Positions 19,595-28,903 of a stretch of DNA of 50,282 bases are shown piece after piece. Origin of the DNA: Candidatus Falkowiibacteriota bacterium. Its GTDB lineage: Bacteria > Patescibacteriota > Patescibacteriia > Patescibacteriales > UBA12465. Made by a program: the position numbers and the translations under genes. Numbering within the stretch: the stretch's first letter is position 1; each line of letters opens with the position of its first letter. The notes under the pieces were generated by a model. The model had not been told where the DNA came from, did no database searches, and worked only from the letters and a program-made list of their open reading frames with translations. The stretch lies in the NCBI GenBank assembly GCA_009885285.1, contig VFKX01000005.1, forward strand, positions 1 to 50,282. Reading direction: 5' to 3'.

Positions 19595-20311
19595 ATGCCT
19601 TATAAAATAAGCGATCACAATTTCGTCCTCAACCACGGCAAACAATATAAAATCATGCGCGTCAAGGATATGGCCGACGAGGAAAAGCCGCGCGAAAAAA
19701 TGGTCAAAGATGGCGCCGGCACTTTAAGTTCGGCCGAACTGCTCGCCATTGTTCTCAGTGTCGGAACAAAAAAAGAGGAAGTTTTTTCCATGTCCAGTCG
19801 TCTACTGCGAGAATACGGAGAAAAAGGCATTGCTTATCAAAGAGACCCGAACATAATTGAGCGCGATTTGAAGATTCCCCTGGTAAAAGCCTGCCAGATA
19901 GTCGCCTGTTTTGAATTAGGGCGACGATTTTATCAGAAAAAACCGGGTGGCTCTATAACTATTCGGACCGCTAAACAGGCTTTTGATTACTTAAAAGACA
20001 TGGGTAATCTAAACAAAGAGCAATTCCGTGGGCTATATCTAAATACTCATTATCAGTTAATCCATGACGAGGTAATTTCTATCGGCACTCTCGACTCATC
20101 GCTAGTAGCCGCCCGCGAAGTCTTCCGTCCGGCCCTGGAGTATTCCGCTGCCGCTATTATTATCGCCCACAACCATCCTTCCGGCGTCGTCAAGGCGACC
20201 AAGGCTGATGTTGAAGTTACTAATAAACTTATTGAAGCTGGCAATATTCTTGACATTGAGGTCCTGGATCATCTGATTATCGCTAAGAATAAATTCGCCA
20301 GCATTATCTAG
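19595..20311 (+). CDS. radC: RadC-like JAB/MPN domain protein
   Basis: 238 residues, normal RadC size. The N-terminal helix-hairpin-helix region has AGTLSSAELLAIVLSVGT. The C-terminal JAB domain has GLYLNTHYQLIHDEVISIGT, REVFRPALEYSAAAIIIAHN and HPSG (about 191-196). In the JAMM pattern H-x-H-x7-S-x2-D the serine is threonine here (KATKADVE). The family's molecular role is unsettled. The ATG is preceded by GGAG, one of the few recognisable Shine-Dalgarno sequences here, and by TATAAT at 19544-19549. It is followed after 3 bases by a small gene that is probably co-translated. Confidence 0.92.
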   Translation: MPYKISDHNFVLNHGKQYKIMRVKDMADEEKPREKMVKDGAGTLSSAELLAIVLSVGTKKEEVFSMSSRLLREYGEKGIAYQRDPNIIERDLKIPLVKACQIVACFELGRRFYQKKPGGSITIRTAKQAFDYLKDMGNLNKEQFRGLYLNTHYQLIHDEVISIGTLDSSLVAAREVFRPALEYSAAAIIIAHNHPSGVVKATKADVEVTNKLIEAGNILDIEVLDHLIIAKNKFASII

Positions 20312-20314
20312 ACC

Positions 20315-20614
20315 ATGAAGAAAAAATACCAGATAACCACAAAGAGTCAGCTCCTGCGTGATGAAGCCAGCGTAAAATTTCACGTTAAAAGCGACGATTA
20401 TTTCGGCACCATCGCCACAGTTTTAAATTTACTCGAGCAGCGCCTAAAAAAAGACAGCGATATCGATACCACTGTCTTAAATACAACTCTGAAGAATCTC
20501 CGAGACGATCTCTTATTTCTGCAAGAAAATTACGAAATAAAGATTCGTCCTCAAATTAGACCAAGTGCCAAAAATAAGAAAATTATCCCGAAAGGCAAGC
20601 TGATCAGCCAATGA
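20315..20614 (+). CDS. Small basic protein of unknown function, coupled to radC
   Basis: 99 residues. It starts 3 bases after the radC stop, so translation is probably coupled. The middle (LNLLEQRLKKDSDIDTTVLN, then LKNLRDDLLFLQENYEI) is predicted helical and possibly coiled coil; the C-terminus is Lys/Pro-rich and basic. No known family recognised. Its last 64 bases overlap the 3' end of the opposing ligase gene, and I see no terminator between them. Confidence 0.65.
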   Translation: MKKKYQITTKSQLLRDEASVKFHVKSDDYFGTIATVLNLLEQRLKKDSDIDTTVLNTTLKNLRDDLLFLQENYEIKIRPQIRPSAKNKKIIPKGKLISQ

Positions 20615-21852
20615 TCAAAAATCATGATAATTATCAAAGCCACTAAAATCGCCCCGGAAAAAGCCGCGCGGTGATTTTTTGAATAAGTTGAAGCTAAAAA
20701 CGACAAGAAGAAAATTAAGGCAAAAACGCCACACTCCGACCACAATAAAAGAAAAACATTGTGCACCGGTTGGTAATTCCAGCCCTCTTTTTTATTAGCA
20801 TCAGTATCCCGCAAATATTGCGGGTAATTGCCGACGCCAACCCCAATCAAACTATTGTCCATTATCACTTCCTTGGATTGCATGACATATTCACTGCGCT
20901 CATCAATAGAAATTTGTTCCAGCCGGGTATCAGCTTTAATCCTGACTTGCAAGAGCGATTGATACGGATAACCGATGATAAAAATCATGACTCCAGAAAA
21001 GTATATCAAAGCTAAATATCTACCGATAATCCAGCGGTCTCTTTTTAACAAGAAGCTAATCAGCAAGGCTAATAAACCAAAAGCATAGGCAATCCAAGCA
21101 GTCCGGGAAAAAGTAAAAAATAGGGCCAATAAGGCTACAAAATAAAAAAGGAAAAGAAAAATTGACTCACTAATTTCTCTCCAGCCCCGGATTATTTTTT
21201 TCTTAGCCAAGAGGTAGGCCGCCAGAATTAAAGTGATAGCTAGTACGCCGCCAAATATATTCGGGTGGTCCATGCCGCCATAAACCCTCAGCCAGCGCCC
21301 AGAGGCTGTCTCAATAACCGATGTTCCCAAGGCTTCCGGGTTGTGTGCTGCCAGTCCTAAATATTTAGAGACTGGAGAAGTTTGGGTTAAAAATTGATAA
21401 ACACCAAGCGTGGCTTGAAAAAATATGCTCAATAAAAAGATATAAATGATTTTGGAACGGTGAAAAAACTTATTTTCAAAATCCACTATTTTCGTACCCT
21501 CTCTGACAATATAAAAAACTCCAACCGCCATCAAGAAAAGCAGATAGTAAAAGAAGGCAAGTAACTGATCAGGGGCCACAAAAAATGAGACGAGAATAGA
21601 TATCTCCAGTCCGGCCAAAGACCACCACATCCAAGAAATCTTGACTCCTACCTCGGGGCGCTTAAGCTTATAAACAAAGAAGGTTATCAAAGTTACTAGC
21701 AATAAGAGATGGCTAACATAAAGACTGATTTCGTTAAAATTAGTATCCGCCGGCACCAAAATCAGCTTTGTCTGCCAAGGCAAGAGAAAGACAAAAAGGT
21801 AAAAGGAGTACTCAATTACTCTCTTTAAAGATTTCGTGAATTTTGTTTCCAT
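20551..21852 (-). CDS. O-antigen ligase/polymerase-like membrane protein (Wzy_C type)
   Basis: 433 residues with about 10-12 membrane spans. The hallmark periplasmic-loop region is visible: FTFSRTAWIAYAFGLL, IGVGVGNYPQYL, then YQPVHNVFLLLWSECGVFAL, with the PVHN histidine typical of WaaL/Wzy-like enzymes. These ligate or polymerise lipid-linked glycans at the outer face of the membrane. The start overlaps the upstream nucleotidyltransferase gene by 41 bases, and the C-terminal codons overlap the convergent small gene. The acceptor cannot be read from the sequence. Confidence 0.85.
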   Translation of the reverse strand: METKFTKSLKRVIEYSFYLFVFLLPWQTKLILVPADTNFNEISLYVSHLLLLVTLITFFVYKLKRPEVGVKISWMWWSLAGLEISILVSFFVAPDQLLAFFYYLLFLMAVGVFYIVREGTKIVDFENKFFHRSKIIYIFLLSIFFQATLGVYQFLTQTSPVSKYLGLAAHNPEALGTSVIETASGRWLRVYGGMDHPNIFGGVLAITLILAAYLLAKKKIIRGWREISESIFLFLFYFVALLALFFTFSRTAWIAYAFGLLALLISFLLKRDRWIIGRYLALIYFSGVMIFIIGYPYQSLLQVRIKADTRLEQISIDERSEYVMQSKEVIMDNSLIGVGVGNYPQYLRDTDANKKEGWNYQPVHNVFLLLWSECGVFALIFFLSFLASTYSKNHRAAFSGAILVALIIIMIFDHWLISLPFGIIFLFLALGLI

Positions 21853-22714
21853 ATTTTTCAGCGAATTCCCGGCGTCGGTCGCGCAGGTATAGTTTTAACA
21901 TTGAATCATTAATGACAACGCCATCTGAGTTATTCATGGCGGCCAGCAATTCCGGCGGCATAATGGCTAGCTGGATTTTTTTGGCAAATTTCTCAAAACA
22001 ATCACCAACTAAATTTCTACTGTCCACGGCCTGTGGCAATATCTCCGACTCTGAACGACTAGAATTATTGGCCAAGCAAAAGCCCTCATATGTATTATTC
22101 TTATTATACAATACAACTAGGGTGCGACGCCAATAATCAAAATATGGGTCTTGACCGGCTAAACGAAGACTATCAATATTCAGATAATCAGCACTCAAAT
22201 AAAAACTCAGGCAAATTTTATCCCGCTTGTTGTCTATCCGGGGACGAGAGTTTAAAATCTTAGCTAGTCCAGTGCAATAGAGACGAGTTAGCCATAGACG
22301 ATGTGGTGAAGTGACAATAAAAAAATCGATATCACTGCCATCGCGCAAATTATTCTGTCCGATAGAGTTGGCTAACGCTATCATCTTAACAGCTGACCAA
22401 ATTTGAAAAATTTTAACAAAACGCCGGGCAATCCTAATCTTTCTTAAGCTATAATTGTGGCGCTGTTGTCTTATTTCTGTAATTTCATTCCGCCCTTTAA
22501 GAAAATATAAACCCCTCTGGTAAGCAATGATTGGCATATTGCTAGCAGCTTCGTTATCCAGTAATTCCGTGATATTAGTAAAATCGATTTTCTCAGTCAG
22601 CCATTTCCAAATTTCAAAGGAAGTGAGAGGATAATCGAACATATCAAAGAAAGCAATCATGCTGATGATTGCCTTCCGATTTTTTAATTTTTCTTCAGAT
22701 TCTAACTGCGTCAT
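21812..22714 (-). CDS. Nucleotidyltransferase-fold protein with N-terminal winged-helix-like region
   Basis: 300 residues. After an N-terminal helical region resembling a winged helix (MIAFFDMFDYPLTSFEIWKW), the segment ALANSIGQNNLRDGSDIDFF carries the pol-beta-like DxD metal motif (DIDFF), with RDGS in place of the usual GS-x-A-x-G-x-S-DIDL pattern. The C-terminal part is helical. The transferred group and substrate are unknown. It overlaps the O-antigen-ligase-like gene by 41 bases and follows rmuC by 17 bases, so a role in glycan or envelope biology is possible but unproven. Confidence 0.6.
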   Translation of the reverse strand: MTQLESEEKLKNRKAIISMIAFFDMFDYPLTSFEIWKWLTEKIDFTNITELLDNEAASNMPIIAYQRGLYFLKGRNEITEIRQQRHNYSLRKIRIARRFVKIFQIWSAVKMIALANSIGQNNLRDGSDIDFFIVTSPHRLWLTRLYCTGLAKILNSRPRIDNKRDKICLSFYLSADYLNIDSLRLAGQDPYFDYWRRTLVVLYNKNNTYEGFCLANNSSRSESEILPQAVDSRNLVGDCFEKFAKKIQLAIMPPELLAAMNNSDGVVINDSMLKLYLRDRRREFAEKYGNKIHEIFKESN

Positions 22715-22731
22715 TAAATTATTTTAGCTTT

Positions 22732-23862
22732 CTACTGCCCTAATTTCGGCCGGTCAATTGTCAAAACTTCAATGTCGCTCGTGCCCCCGGTAATCTTCAT
22801 GACATCCTTATCAATCTTTTTAAATTCAGAAGAAGCATTATTATAATGATTAACTGTTGTCGACAAACTAAGCCCAAGTTTCTTGATAAACTCATCATAA
22901 CCGGCCATATGCTTGCCTAACTTCTCAATATTAGCCTTAATTTCCATGGCTTTTTCCTCAATTTGCATGGCTTTTAAACCCTGCAAAACGGTTTGCAAAT
23001 AAGCCAGGAAAGAGGTTGGCGATACAATAATAACTTTCTTATCGCGATAGGCATACTCAATCAAGTCGCGGGTATTAACTTTAACGGCGCCAACTTTGTT
23101 AACAAGTAAATCGTAATAAATAGCTTCCGAGGGAATGAACATGAAAGCGAACTCCATTGTCCGGCGTTCTGGCAAAACATACTTTGAAGTTTCGTCAATG
23201 CGATTTTTCAAATCTTTCTTGAATTCCTGCTCTAGCTTTTCGCGCGAAACCGCATCCGTAGCATTTAAGATACGCTCATAATTTTCCAGAGAAAACTTGG
23301 CGTCAATCGGAATAACTTTATCTTTAACAAAAACGACGGCGTCAACGATCAAATCTTTACCGGTCTTTTCATCCTTACCCATCTTATACTGCATTTGGTA
23401 TGATCCTGGCGGCAAGACGTTGCGTAGTGTTTCTTCTAGAAAATATTCGCCAAGCACGCCCCGCTGTTTCGGATTTTTAAGAATATCTTGTAAACTCTGC
23501 AATTGCGAGGAGAAGTTAACCACTTGCTTATTTGTTTCATCTAGCTTAGTCAGCTTTTCAGTCACGTCAGCAATTAAGCGCGCTGATTGAGCAGAAATAT
23601 TCTGCACAATCTTAGCTGTTTGGCCGAATTGATCCTGATTAGCGCGGTGCGTTTCCGATAGCTTCTTGTCGAGCTCAGTCCGCAATTCGCCGTTCTGCAA
23701 AGACAAGTTTGATAGTTTTTCTGATTGCTTAATCAAGCGCTCTGCCAGAGCATCAAGCTTACCGCTATCCGTACTGTCTTTTTTTCTGAGCAGCAAAGCA
23801 ATGACGGCGCCAACGCCGATGATTAAGACAAGTAATAAAATTCCAATTAAATAATTATTCAT
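22732..23862 (-). CDS. rmuC: RmuC-family DNA recombination protein
   Basis: 376 residues. An N-terminal membrane helix (about 4-25) and a long coiled coil (about 35-125) precede the RmuC core: KQRGVLGEYFLEETLRNVLP, DAVVFVKDKVIPIDAKFSLE and FMFIPSEAIYYDLL, with the PD-(D/E)XK-like positions D-A-V and D-A-K. RmuC is proposed to be a nuclease limiting inversions at short repeats. TATAAT (23871-23876) lies 8 bases before the ATG with no Shine-Dalgarno, again suggesting a leaderless transcript. It heads the operon with the nucleotidyltransferase and ligase genes. Confidence 0.93.
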   Translation of the reverse strand: MNNYLIGILLLVLIIGVGAVIALLLRKKDSTDSGKLDALAERLIKQSEKLSNLSLQNGELRTELDKKLSETHRANQDQFGQTAKIVQNISAQSARLIADVTEKLTKLDETNKQVVNFSSQLQSLQDILKNPKQRGVLGEYFLEETLRNVLPPGSYQMQYKMGKDEKTGKDLIVDAVVFVKDKVIPIDAKFSLENYERILNATDAVSREKLEQEFKKDLKNRIDETSKYVLPERRTMEFAFMFIPSEAIYYDLLVNKVGAVKVNTRDLIEYAYRDKKVIIVSPTSFLAYLQTVLQGLKAMQIEEKAMEIKANIEKLGKHMAGYDEFIKKLGLSLSTTVNHYNNASSEFKKIDKDVMKITGGTSDIEVLTIDRPKLGQ

Positions 23863-23934
23863 ATGAGTATATTATATCCTAAGGCTCAGGATTTTTAAAG
23901 TTGACAATTGAACGTAAATATATGATTTTGAACA

Positions 23935-23964
23935 AGAAAAAAGGCCTTAAATAAATTTAAGGCC
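23935..23964 (-). terminator. Terminator of the 23984-24520 secreted-protein gene
   Basis: A perfect 10-bp stem, GGCCTTAAAT / ATTTAAGGCC (23943-23964), with a two-base loop (in practice a few terminal pairs will open). On the minus strand a T-rich run follows (TTTTTTCTTG), 20 bases after the stop. Confidence 0.85.
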
Positions 23965-23983
23965 AGTAAGCTAATTGCGATTT

Positions 23984-24520
23984 TTAATTTGAGCAAACAA
24001 TGCGGTAATGGAAATCATCACTATATTCGAATCCGAAATCAATTGGATAAGCGAATAAGCTTGTGCCGCTTGTACTTGTCTTTAACGAAATAACGAATAA
24101 ATTATTTTCGCTATCTTGTGTTAAGAAAAATGTTGGATAGCCGTTATTCGCTAATAAATCAAAATGTTCCTTGCGAAATTTGTAAATCTGAGCCTGAGTC
24201 ATTACTAAATTGTTCAAATTTACGTCAATTTTGATAAACATTTCTCTCAATGTCATTTTTTGATTATCACGAACTTCATAAACTGTTGCTTCTGTTCCGA
24301 TAGAGCCGAAGCTTGTTTTATCTAAGTTGTATCGATAATAATCTTTATCAAAGTAAGCGCAGAAGCTTGGCAAATGGTTTGATAAATTATCATTTTCGAA
24401 GGCTGTGATAATGACGTGCTTTTCTACTTTTTTTACTTCCCTTTGGAATTGGGCATTAGATGCTGTTAAACCTGTGATAACTAGTAGTGCCGATACGAAT
24501 AATCTGATAACGTTTTTCAT
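23984..24520 (-). CDS. Secreted protein of unknown function, apparently highly expressed
   Basis: 178 residues. The clear signal peptide (MKNVIRLFVSALLVITGLTA, then SNAQ) is followed by a mature domain of about 155 residues with alternating beta-like stretches and many aromatic residues (FCAYFDKDYYRYNL, YPTFFLTQDSENN, FGFEYSDDFHYRI). There are only two cysteines in the mature part, one near the start and one at the end (IVCSN), which could form a disulfide. No family recognised. It has a consensus promoter (24661-24689), a leader of about 135 bases with a long hairpin, an AGGA ribosome site and a strong terminator. The gene is single and flanked by AT-rich DNA, which fits a recently gained cargo gene. 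Confidence 0.75.
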   Translation of the reverse strand: MKNVIRLFVSALLVITGLTASNAQFQREVKKVEKHVIITAFENDNLSNHLPSFCAYFDKDYYRYNLDKTSFGSIGTEATVYEVRDNQKMTLREMFIKIDVNLNNLVMTQAQIYKFRKEHFDLLANNGYPTFFLTQDSENNLFVISLKTSTSGTSLFAYPIDFGFEYSDDFHYRIVCSN

Positions 24521-24556
24521 TGTTTTTCCTTTTTTTAGTTAATATATATAAGATTT

Positions 24557-24602
24557 CAATTATCGATCAAGGCCCTGATGACAAGGCTCTGGTCGATAAC
24601 TG
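24557..24602 (-). promoter_or_regulatory. Long hairpin in the 5' leader of the secreted-protein gene
   Basis: The two arms, 24557-24574 and 24585-24602, are 18 bases each and pair with only two mismatches plus G-U pairs around a 10-base loop. It sits about 36 bases upstream of the ATG and lacks a T tract, so it is a leader structure (stability or regulation) rather than a terminator. It matches no riboswitch class I know. Confidence 0.5.
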
Positions 24603-24660
24603 AATCTCTATTAACTATTGTTGTCAAAGTTCTTTCTCGCTTCTCAATCTTACAAGGTAA

Positions 24661-24689
24661 ATTATAGCATAGAATTAAAGTATTGTCAA
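24661..24689 (-). promoter_or_regulatory. Perfect consensus sigma70 promoter of the secreted-protein gene
   Basis: On the minus strand TTGACA (24684-24689) and TATAAT (24661-24666) match consensus exactly, with a 17-base spacer. Confidence 0.85.
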
Positions 24690-24740
24690 GCATCTGAACA
24701 AAGATACAATAATATTGTACTAATATTAGCCACTATACAA

Positions 24741-24768
24741 AGAACCGACCTTTTTAGGCCGGCTCTTA
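24741..24768 (-). terminator. Probable terminator of the MBL-ndk-gyrA-mscL operon
   Basis: An 11-bp stem, AAGAGCCGGCC / GGTCGGTTCTT on the minus strand (two G-U pairs), with a six-base loop, about 36 bases after the mscL stop. It is followed by a weak T stretch (TTTGTATAG). Confidence 0.55.
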
Positions 24769-24803
24769 ATTTTATACTCTGCTAAATATTTTCTCTTAAA
24801 ACC

Positions 24804-25241
24804 TCACTTCTTAAGCAAATCTCGTATTTCCATTAACAACTCCTGATCCTTGGATAATGGAGCGGCCTTCTTCTCAACGGCCTGTTCTGCCTTAATAATT
24901 GGCTCCAGTTTTCTCTTAATCCGGCTCATGACTTTGACAGCCACGAAGACGGTTAATGCAATTATCAAGAAATCAAGGACATTCTGCAGAAAATTACCAA
25001 TGTTCAAGGTAATCGCCTGTTTAACGACGGAACCATCAATCATCACTGCCTCTTTAAGAATAATCTTGAGCTCAGAGAAGCTTACCCCGCCCATCAAGAC
25101 GCTTAGTGGCGGCATAACGATATCAGCCACCAACGACGAAACAATCTTCCCAAAGGCGCCGCCAATGATAACAGCGATGGCCAAATCAAGGACATTACCC
25201 TTGACCGCGAATTCCTTGAATTCTTTAAAGAAATTTTTCAT
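24804..25241 (-). CDS. mscL: Large-conductance mechanosensitive channel
   Basis: 145 residues, normal MscL size. The N-terminal helix (MKNFFKEFKEFAVKGNVLDL) and first pore helix AIAVIIGGAFGKIVSSLVAD, then IVMPPLS, are typical. A periplasmic loop leads to the second helix (VLDFLIIALTVFVAVKVM) and a charged C-terminal bundle helix ending DLLKK. It opens as a homopentamer under membrane tension to release solutes during osmotic downshock. It starts 11 bases after gyrA and is probably the last gene of that operon. Confidence 0.96.
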   Translation of the reverse strand: MKNFFKEFKEFAVKGNVLDLAIAVIIGGAFGKIVSSLVADIVMPPLSVLMGGVSFSELKIILKEAVMIDGSVVKQAITLNIGNFLQNVLDFLIIALTVFVAVKVMSRIKRKLEPIIKAEQAVEKKAAPLSKDQELLMEIRDLLKK

Positions 25242-25252
25242 ATCATATTTAA

Positions 25253-27778
25253 CTAGACCCAGGTGACGCCAGCAACTTTGTCACCATCTTCTTTAAATCT
25301 CATAATCTTCACTCCTTGAGTATCGCGACCAAGAACACTAACCGACTTAAACGGTGTTCTGATAACTTGGCCATTTTCAGAAATTACAATTAAATCGCGA
25401 TCATCCATTGCATCGGAGTTAACCAAGAAGGCGTTCGTAATATCACCTGTCTTATCAGTCACTTTAGCAGTTTTAATGCCGCTACCGCCTCTGCCCTGAA
25501 TCTTATAAGCAGAGAAATCTGTACGTTTACCATAACCACGAGCCATGATTGTCAAAATTTGATAATTACGTTTCCGCTCCTTATCAGTCTTGGCAATGCC
25601 GACGCCGATTAAAGTATCGTCCTTATGTAATCTAATGCCGTGAACACCGGCTGCGCCGCGTCCCATTTCTCGGACGTCGGTTTCCTTAAATCGGATAGCC
25701 TGGCCTTTGGCGGTAATTAACTGGATATGGTCACTGCCGGAAGTCGGCTTAACCCAAATCAGCTTATCGCCTTCACCGATCTTAATAGCAATCAAACCGC
25801 TGCGACGGACATTAGAGAAAGCGGTCAATTCCACCTTCTTAACTAATCCCTGAGCAGTAGCGAAGAATAAATATTTACTGAAGACTGCTTTATCTAAAGG
25901 CAGAATTGAAGAGACTTGCTCGCCGCCGATCAGCTGCAGGAAATTTACAACCGGTGTGCCTTTGGCAATACGGGAGGCCTGAGGGATTTCATAGACCTTA
26001 AGTTGGAAGACGCGTCCTTTAGTTGTAAAGAAAAGCACGTCATTATGAGTTTGGGACGTAAACATGAATTCCACCAAGTCTTCTTCCTTAGTAGTTAATC
26101 CCATCACGCCCTTTCCGCCGCGCGCCTGGACTTTGAAGGTATCTGGTTCAATGCGCTTGATATAGCCGTCCCGAGTCATCATAACGACAGTTTCCTCGTT
26201 CGGAACCAGATCTTCCATGCTGAACTCCTTAATGCCATGAGCGACAACCTCGGTCCGGCGTTTATCACCGAATTTTTCAGCCAATTCCATCAGTTCGTCC
26301 TTCACAATCGTTTTCATGCGGGCCACGGATTTCAAAATCGCTTCGAGCTCCTTAATGATGCGCATTTTTTCCTTCCATTCTTCTTCGACGCGCATCTGTT
26401 CCAGGTTCGCTAAGTTCTGCAAACGCATCTCTAAAATAGCGACAGCCTGCCGTTCAGACAAAGCAAACTTCTTGATTAAGCTGAACTTAGCGACTTCCTT
26501 ATCCTTAGATGCTTTAATGGTCTTAATAACATCATCAATATTTTTTAAAGCAATCATTAAGCCTTCTAAAATATGGGCGCGATCTTTGGCTTTATTTAAA
26601 TCAAATAAAGTCCGACGTCTAACTACTTCCTGGCGGTGTTTGATATACTCCTCCAAAATCATTTTCAGAGTCAGAACTTTCGGCTGAATACCGTCAACGA
26701 GCGCCAACATATTCAAATGAAATGTCGTCTGCAGTGAAGTATGCTTATACAAGCTATTTAGAATTTTCTTAGGATACGAGTCTTTCTTAAGTTCAATGAC
26801 GATGCGGACACCGTCTTTATCGGACTCATCGCGCAAACCTTTTATTCCTTCGATTTTCTTTTCGCGGACTAAGTCAGCAATCTTTTCTACTAAATCAGCC
26901 TTATTAACCTGATAAGGAATTTCAGTGACGATAATCCGGAAGCTGCCATTCTTTTCTTCCTCGATTTCCGCTTTACCGCGCACGACTACACCGCCCTTGC
27001 CGGTGGCATAAGCCGCCAAGATTTCTTTCTTATCATAAATAATCCCGCCGGTCGGGAAATCAGGACCCTTAACGAATTTCATCAAGTCCTCAACACTGGC
27101 ATCTGGATTTTCAATCAAATGATCGATGGCTCCAGCCAATTCCTTCAGGTTGTGGGGAGGAATATTTGTCGACATGCCGACAGCAATACCCATCGTGCCG
27201 TTTAGTAATAAGTTCGGCAGTTTTGAAGGCAATAAACGCGGTTCTTTATGGCTGCCATCGTAGTTAGGGATAAAGTCAACCGTATCTTTATCAATATCAA
27301 AAAGCATTTCTTCGGCTACGGCAGATAATTTTGCTTCGGTATAACGCATAGCCGCAGCATTATCGCCATCCATCGAACCGAAATTTCCTTGACCGCGGAC
27401 CAGTGGATAACGCATGGAAAAATCCTGCGCCATTCTGACCATGGATTCATACACAGCACTATCACCATGTGGATGGTACTTACCTAAAACTTCGCCGACG
27501 ACAGTGGCAGATTTACGGAATTTAGCATTAGCTTTCAGACCAACGCTCCACATCGCATATAAAATACGGCGATGAACCGGTTTCAGACCGTCGCGGACAT
27601 CCGGCAAAGCTCGGGAAACAATAACGCTCATCGCATATTCCAGATACGAACGTCCCATTTCCTCAACAATCGGCTGTTCTTCAACAATGCCAAACTCAGT
27701 TTTCTTACGTAAGTTTGCTCCGATTACAACCGGCTCTTCTTCATTAATATTCTTTTTTTCTTCCTCAGGTTTAGACAT
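25253..27778 (-). CDS. gyrA: DNA gyrase subunit A
   Basis: 841 residues. The winged-helix tower has [17 protein letters not shown] and the DNA-cleaving tyrosine in [12 protein letters not shown] (Tyr146). The positions linked to quinolone resistance in other bacteria read Ser107 and Glu111, the common sensitive-type serine. The C-terminal beta-pinwheel is present. Its GyrA box is QARGGKG (about 548-554), one change from the QRRGGKG consensus, with a second box-like QGRGGSG further on, so this is GyrA rather than ParC. With GyrB it introduces negative supercoils. It lies 9 bases after the preceding gene; no Shine-Dalgarno. Confidence 0.95.
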   Translation of the reverse strand: MSKPEEEKKNINEEEPVVIGANLRKKTEFGIVEEQPIVEEMGRSYLEYAMSVIVSRALPDVRDGLKPVHRRILYAMWSVGLKANAKFRKSATVVGEVLGKYHPHGDSAVYESMVRMAQDFSMRYPLVRGQGNFGSMDGDNAAAMRYTEAKLSAVAEEMLFDIDKDTVDFIPNYDGSHKEPRLLPSKLPNLLLNGTMGIAVGMSTNIPPHNLKELAGAIDHLIENPDASVEDLMKFVKGPDFPTGGIIYDKKEILAAYATGKGGVVVRGKAEIEEEKNGSFRIIVTEIPYQVNKADLVEKIADLVREKKIEGIKGLRDESDKDGVRIVIELKKDSYPKKILNSLYKHTSLQTTFHLNMLALVDGIQPKVLTLKMILEEYIKHRQEVVRRRTLFDLNKAKDRAHILEGLMIALKNIDDVIKTIKASKDKEVAKFSLIKKFALSERQAVAILEMRLQNLANLEQMRVEEEWKEKMRIIKELEAILKSVARMKTIVKDELMELAEKFGDKRRTEVVAHGIKEFSMEDLVPNEETVVMMTRDGYIKRIEPDTFKVQARGGKGVMGLTTKEEDLVEFMFTSQTHNDVLFFTTKGRVFQLKVYEIPQASRIAKGTPVVNFLQLIGGEQVSSILPLDKAVFSKYLFFATAQGLVKKVELTAFSNVRRSGLIAIKIGEGDKLIWVKPTSGSDHIQLITAKGQAIRFKETDVREMGRGAAGVHGIRLHKDDTLIGVGIAKTDKERKRNYQILTIMARGYGKRTDFSAYKIQGRGGSGIKTAKVTDKTGDITNAFLVNSDAMDDRDLIVISENGQVIRTPFKSVSVLGRDTQGVKIMRFKEDGDKVAGVTWV

Positions 27779-27787
27779 AAAGAAAAT

Positions 27788-28273
27788 TTAGTAAGCAATT
27801 AAGGTTATCCCTTCGCACCCAAGCGGTATCACGCAGGGCTTAGTCTCGCCGACAGTCGGCATACAATCTATATATTTAGGACAATTAGACACTGCCGGAG
27901 AGGAGTTTTTTGGTGTAGAGGTGGCGATTGGTACCGAAGTGCTAGCGATAGGGGTCGACGACGTGGCTACAACAGCCGACGAAGACGCATTCTTAGCAGT
28001 ATTATCCATTAAGCCCTCTAAAAATTTATCACTCGCTTCTTTTTCAGCCATTGCCTTATCTTTTTTTATTCCGTCCAGTTTGTTTCGCGCCTCAGCCAAA
28101 GTTTTTTCTAAGTCAGCTTTTAAACCTTGCCATTCAGTTGACGGCTGCTCTTGACTGCGATTATTCTGCCAAACATTCTTTAGGTTTAAACCCCAAAGGA
28201 TGAGAATAATCAAAGCGATGGAGCCGATAGCGACCCTCATCTGAAATTTCTTCTTGGCTGAAATCTCGTTCAT
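27788..28273 (-). CDS. Membrane-anchored protein with coiled coil, Ser/Thr/Pro linker and Cys-rich GCEGIT tail
   Basis: 161 residues. A single membrane helix (about 13-30) is followed by a charged coiled coil (about 45-85), a low-complexity Ala/Ser/Thr/Pro linker (about 92-125) and a compact tail: NCPKYIDCMP, then CVIPLGCEGITLIAY with four cysteines. I recall this tail as recurrent in Patescibacteria secreted proteins, but cannot verify it here. The C-terminal part probably lies outside the membrane, tethered by the linker. It sits between ndk and gyrA in one operon. Function unknown. Confidence 0.75.
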   Translation of the reverse strand: MNEISAKKKFQMRVAIGSIALIILILWGLNLKNVWQNNRSQEQPSTEWQGLKADLEKTLAEARNKLDGIKKDKAMAEKEASDKFLEGLMDNTAKNASSSAVVATSSTPIASTSVPIATSTPKNSSPAVSNCPKYIDCMPTVGETKPCVIPLGCEGITLIAY

Positions 28274-28296
28274 AGCGTTTTAATAATTTTTAAACT

Positions 28297-28899
28297 CTAC
28301 TCTTTGATGCCGTCCAAATTGATATCATATAGGATTTGCTCAGCCAATAAACGATATTTAAGAATCTCTTCCGGAGTAAACCAAATCGGAATTTCTCTGG
28401 CGGCATCTTCGATAGGATCAGAACAATGAATCAAATTGCGGACTGCACGTTCATCAACACTGGCTAATTGATAAGAATCTAAGGTATAGTCACCGCGAAT
28501 CGTGCCGCCATCAGATGATAAAGGTTCGGTCGCACCCACAATTTTCTTAACAATGCCGACAGCCTGATTGCCTTCCCAAATCATCGGAACAATCGGACCA
28601 CAGGTCATAAATTTAACCAAAGCCCGGACAATATCCTTGCCATATTCAATCGCCTCTTTGTCAACCACCATACCGGCCGCCTTTCTATCTTCAACAATTC
28701 TTTCGCCCTTTTTAGTAAACCAGGCGTCGTCTTTATTATAATGATTCCAGATTTGTTCTTCAGTAGCCATGGAGATTTTCAAGGCCACTAATTTCAAACC
28801 AGTATTTTCAATTCTCTTAATCACTTCGCCAATCAAGCCGCGCTGAACAGCGTCGGGCTTAAGAATAACAAAAGTTCTTTCGTGTTTCGGGTGTGTCAT
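28297..28899 (-). CDS. ndk: Nucleoside diphosphate kinase, extended form
   Basis: 200 residues, against about 140 for typical Ndk. The core is clear: RTFVILKPDAVQRGLIGEVI at the start, GPIVPMIWEG, GATEP, GTIRGDY, and the phosphohistidine motif RNLIHCSD (usual NxxHGSD), then AAREIPIWF. The extra length is an insertion of about 25-30 residues between the KGERIVEDRK region and FMTCGP, a smaller one before the active-site histidine, and a C-terminal helix. It transfers the gamma-phosphate between NTPs and NDPs. It starts 4 bases after the MBL gene. Confidence 0.94.
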   Translation of the reverse strand: MTHPKHERTFVILKPDAVQRGLIGEVIKRIENTGLKLVALKISMATEEQIWNHYNKDDAWFTKKGERIVEDRKAAGMVVDKEAIEYGKDIVRALVKFMTCGPIVPMIWEGNQAVGIVKKIVGATEPLSSDGGTIRGDYTLDSYQLASVDERAVRNLIHCSDPIEDAAREIPIWFTPEEILKYRLLAEQILYDINLDGIKE

Positions 28900-28903
28900 A
28901 ATT

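Noticed and set aside
24521-24803. Riboswitch or tRNA in the leader region
   Set aside because: A long hairpin is present, but no known riboswitch core or cloverleaf could be matched.
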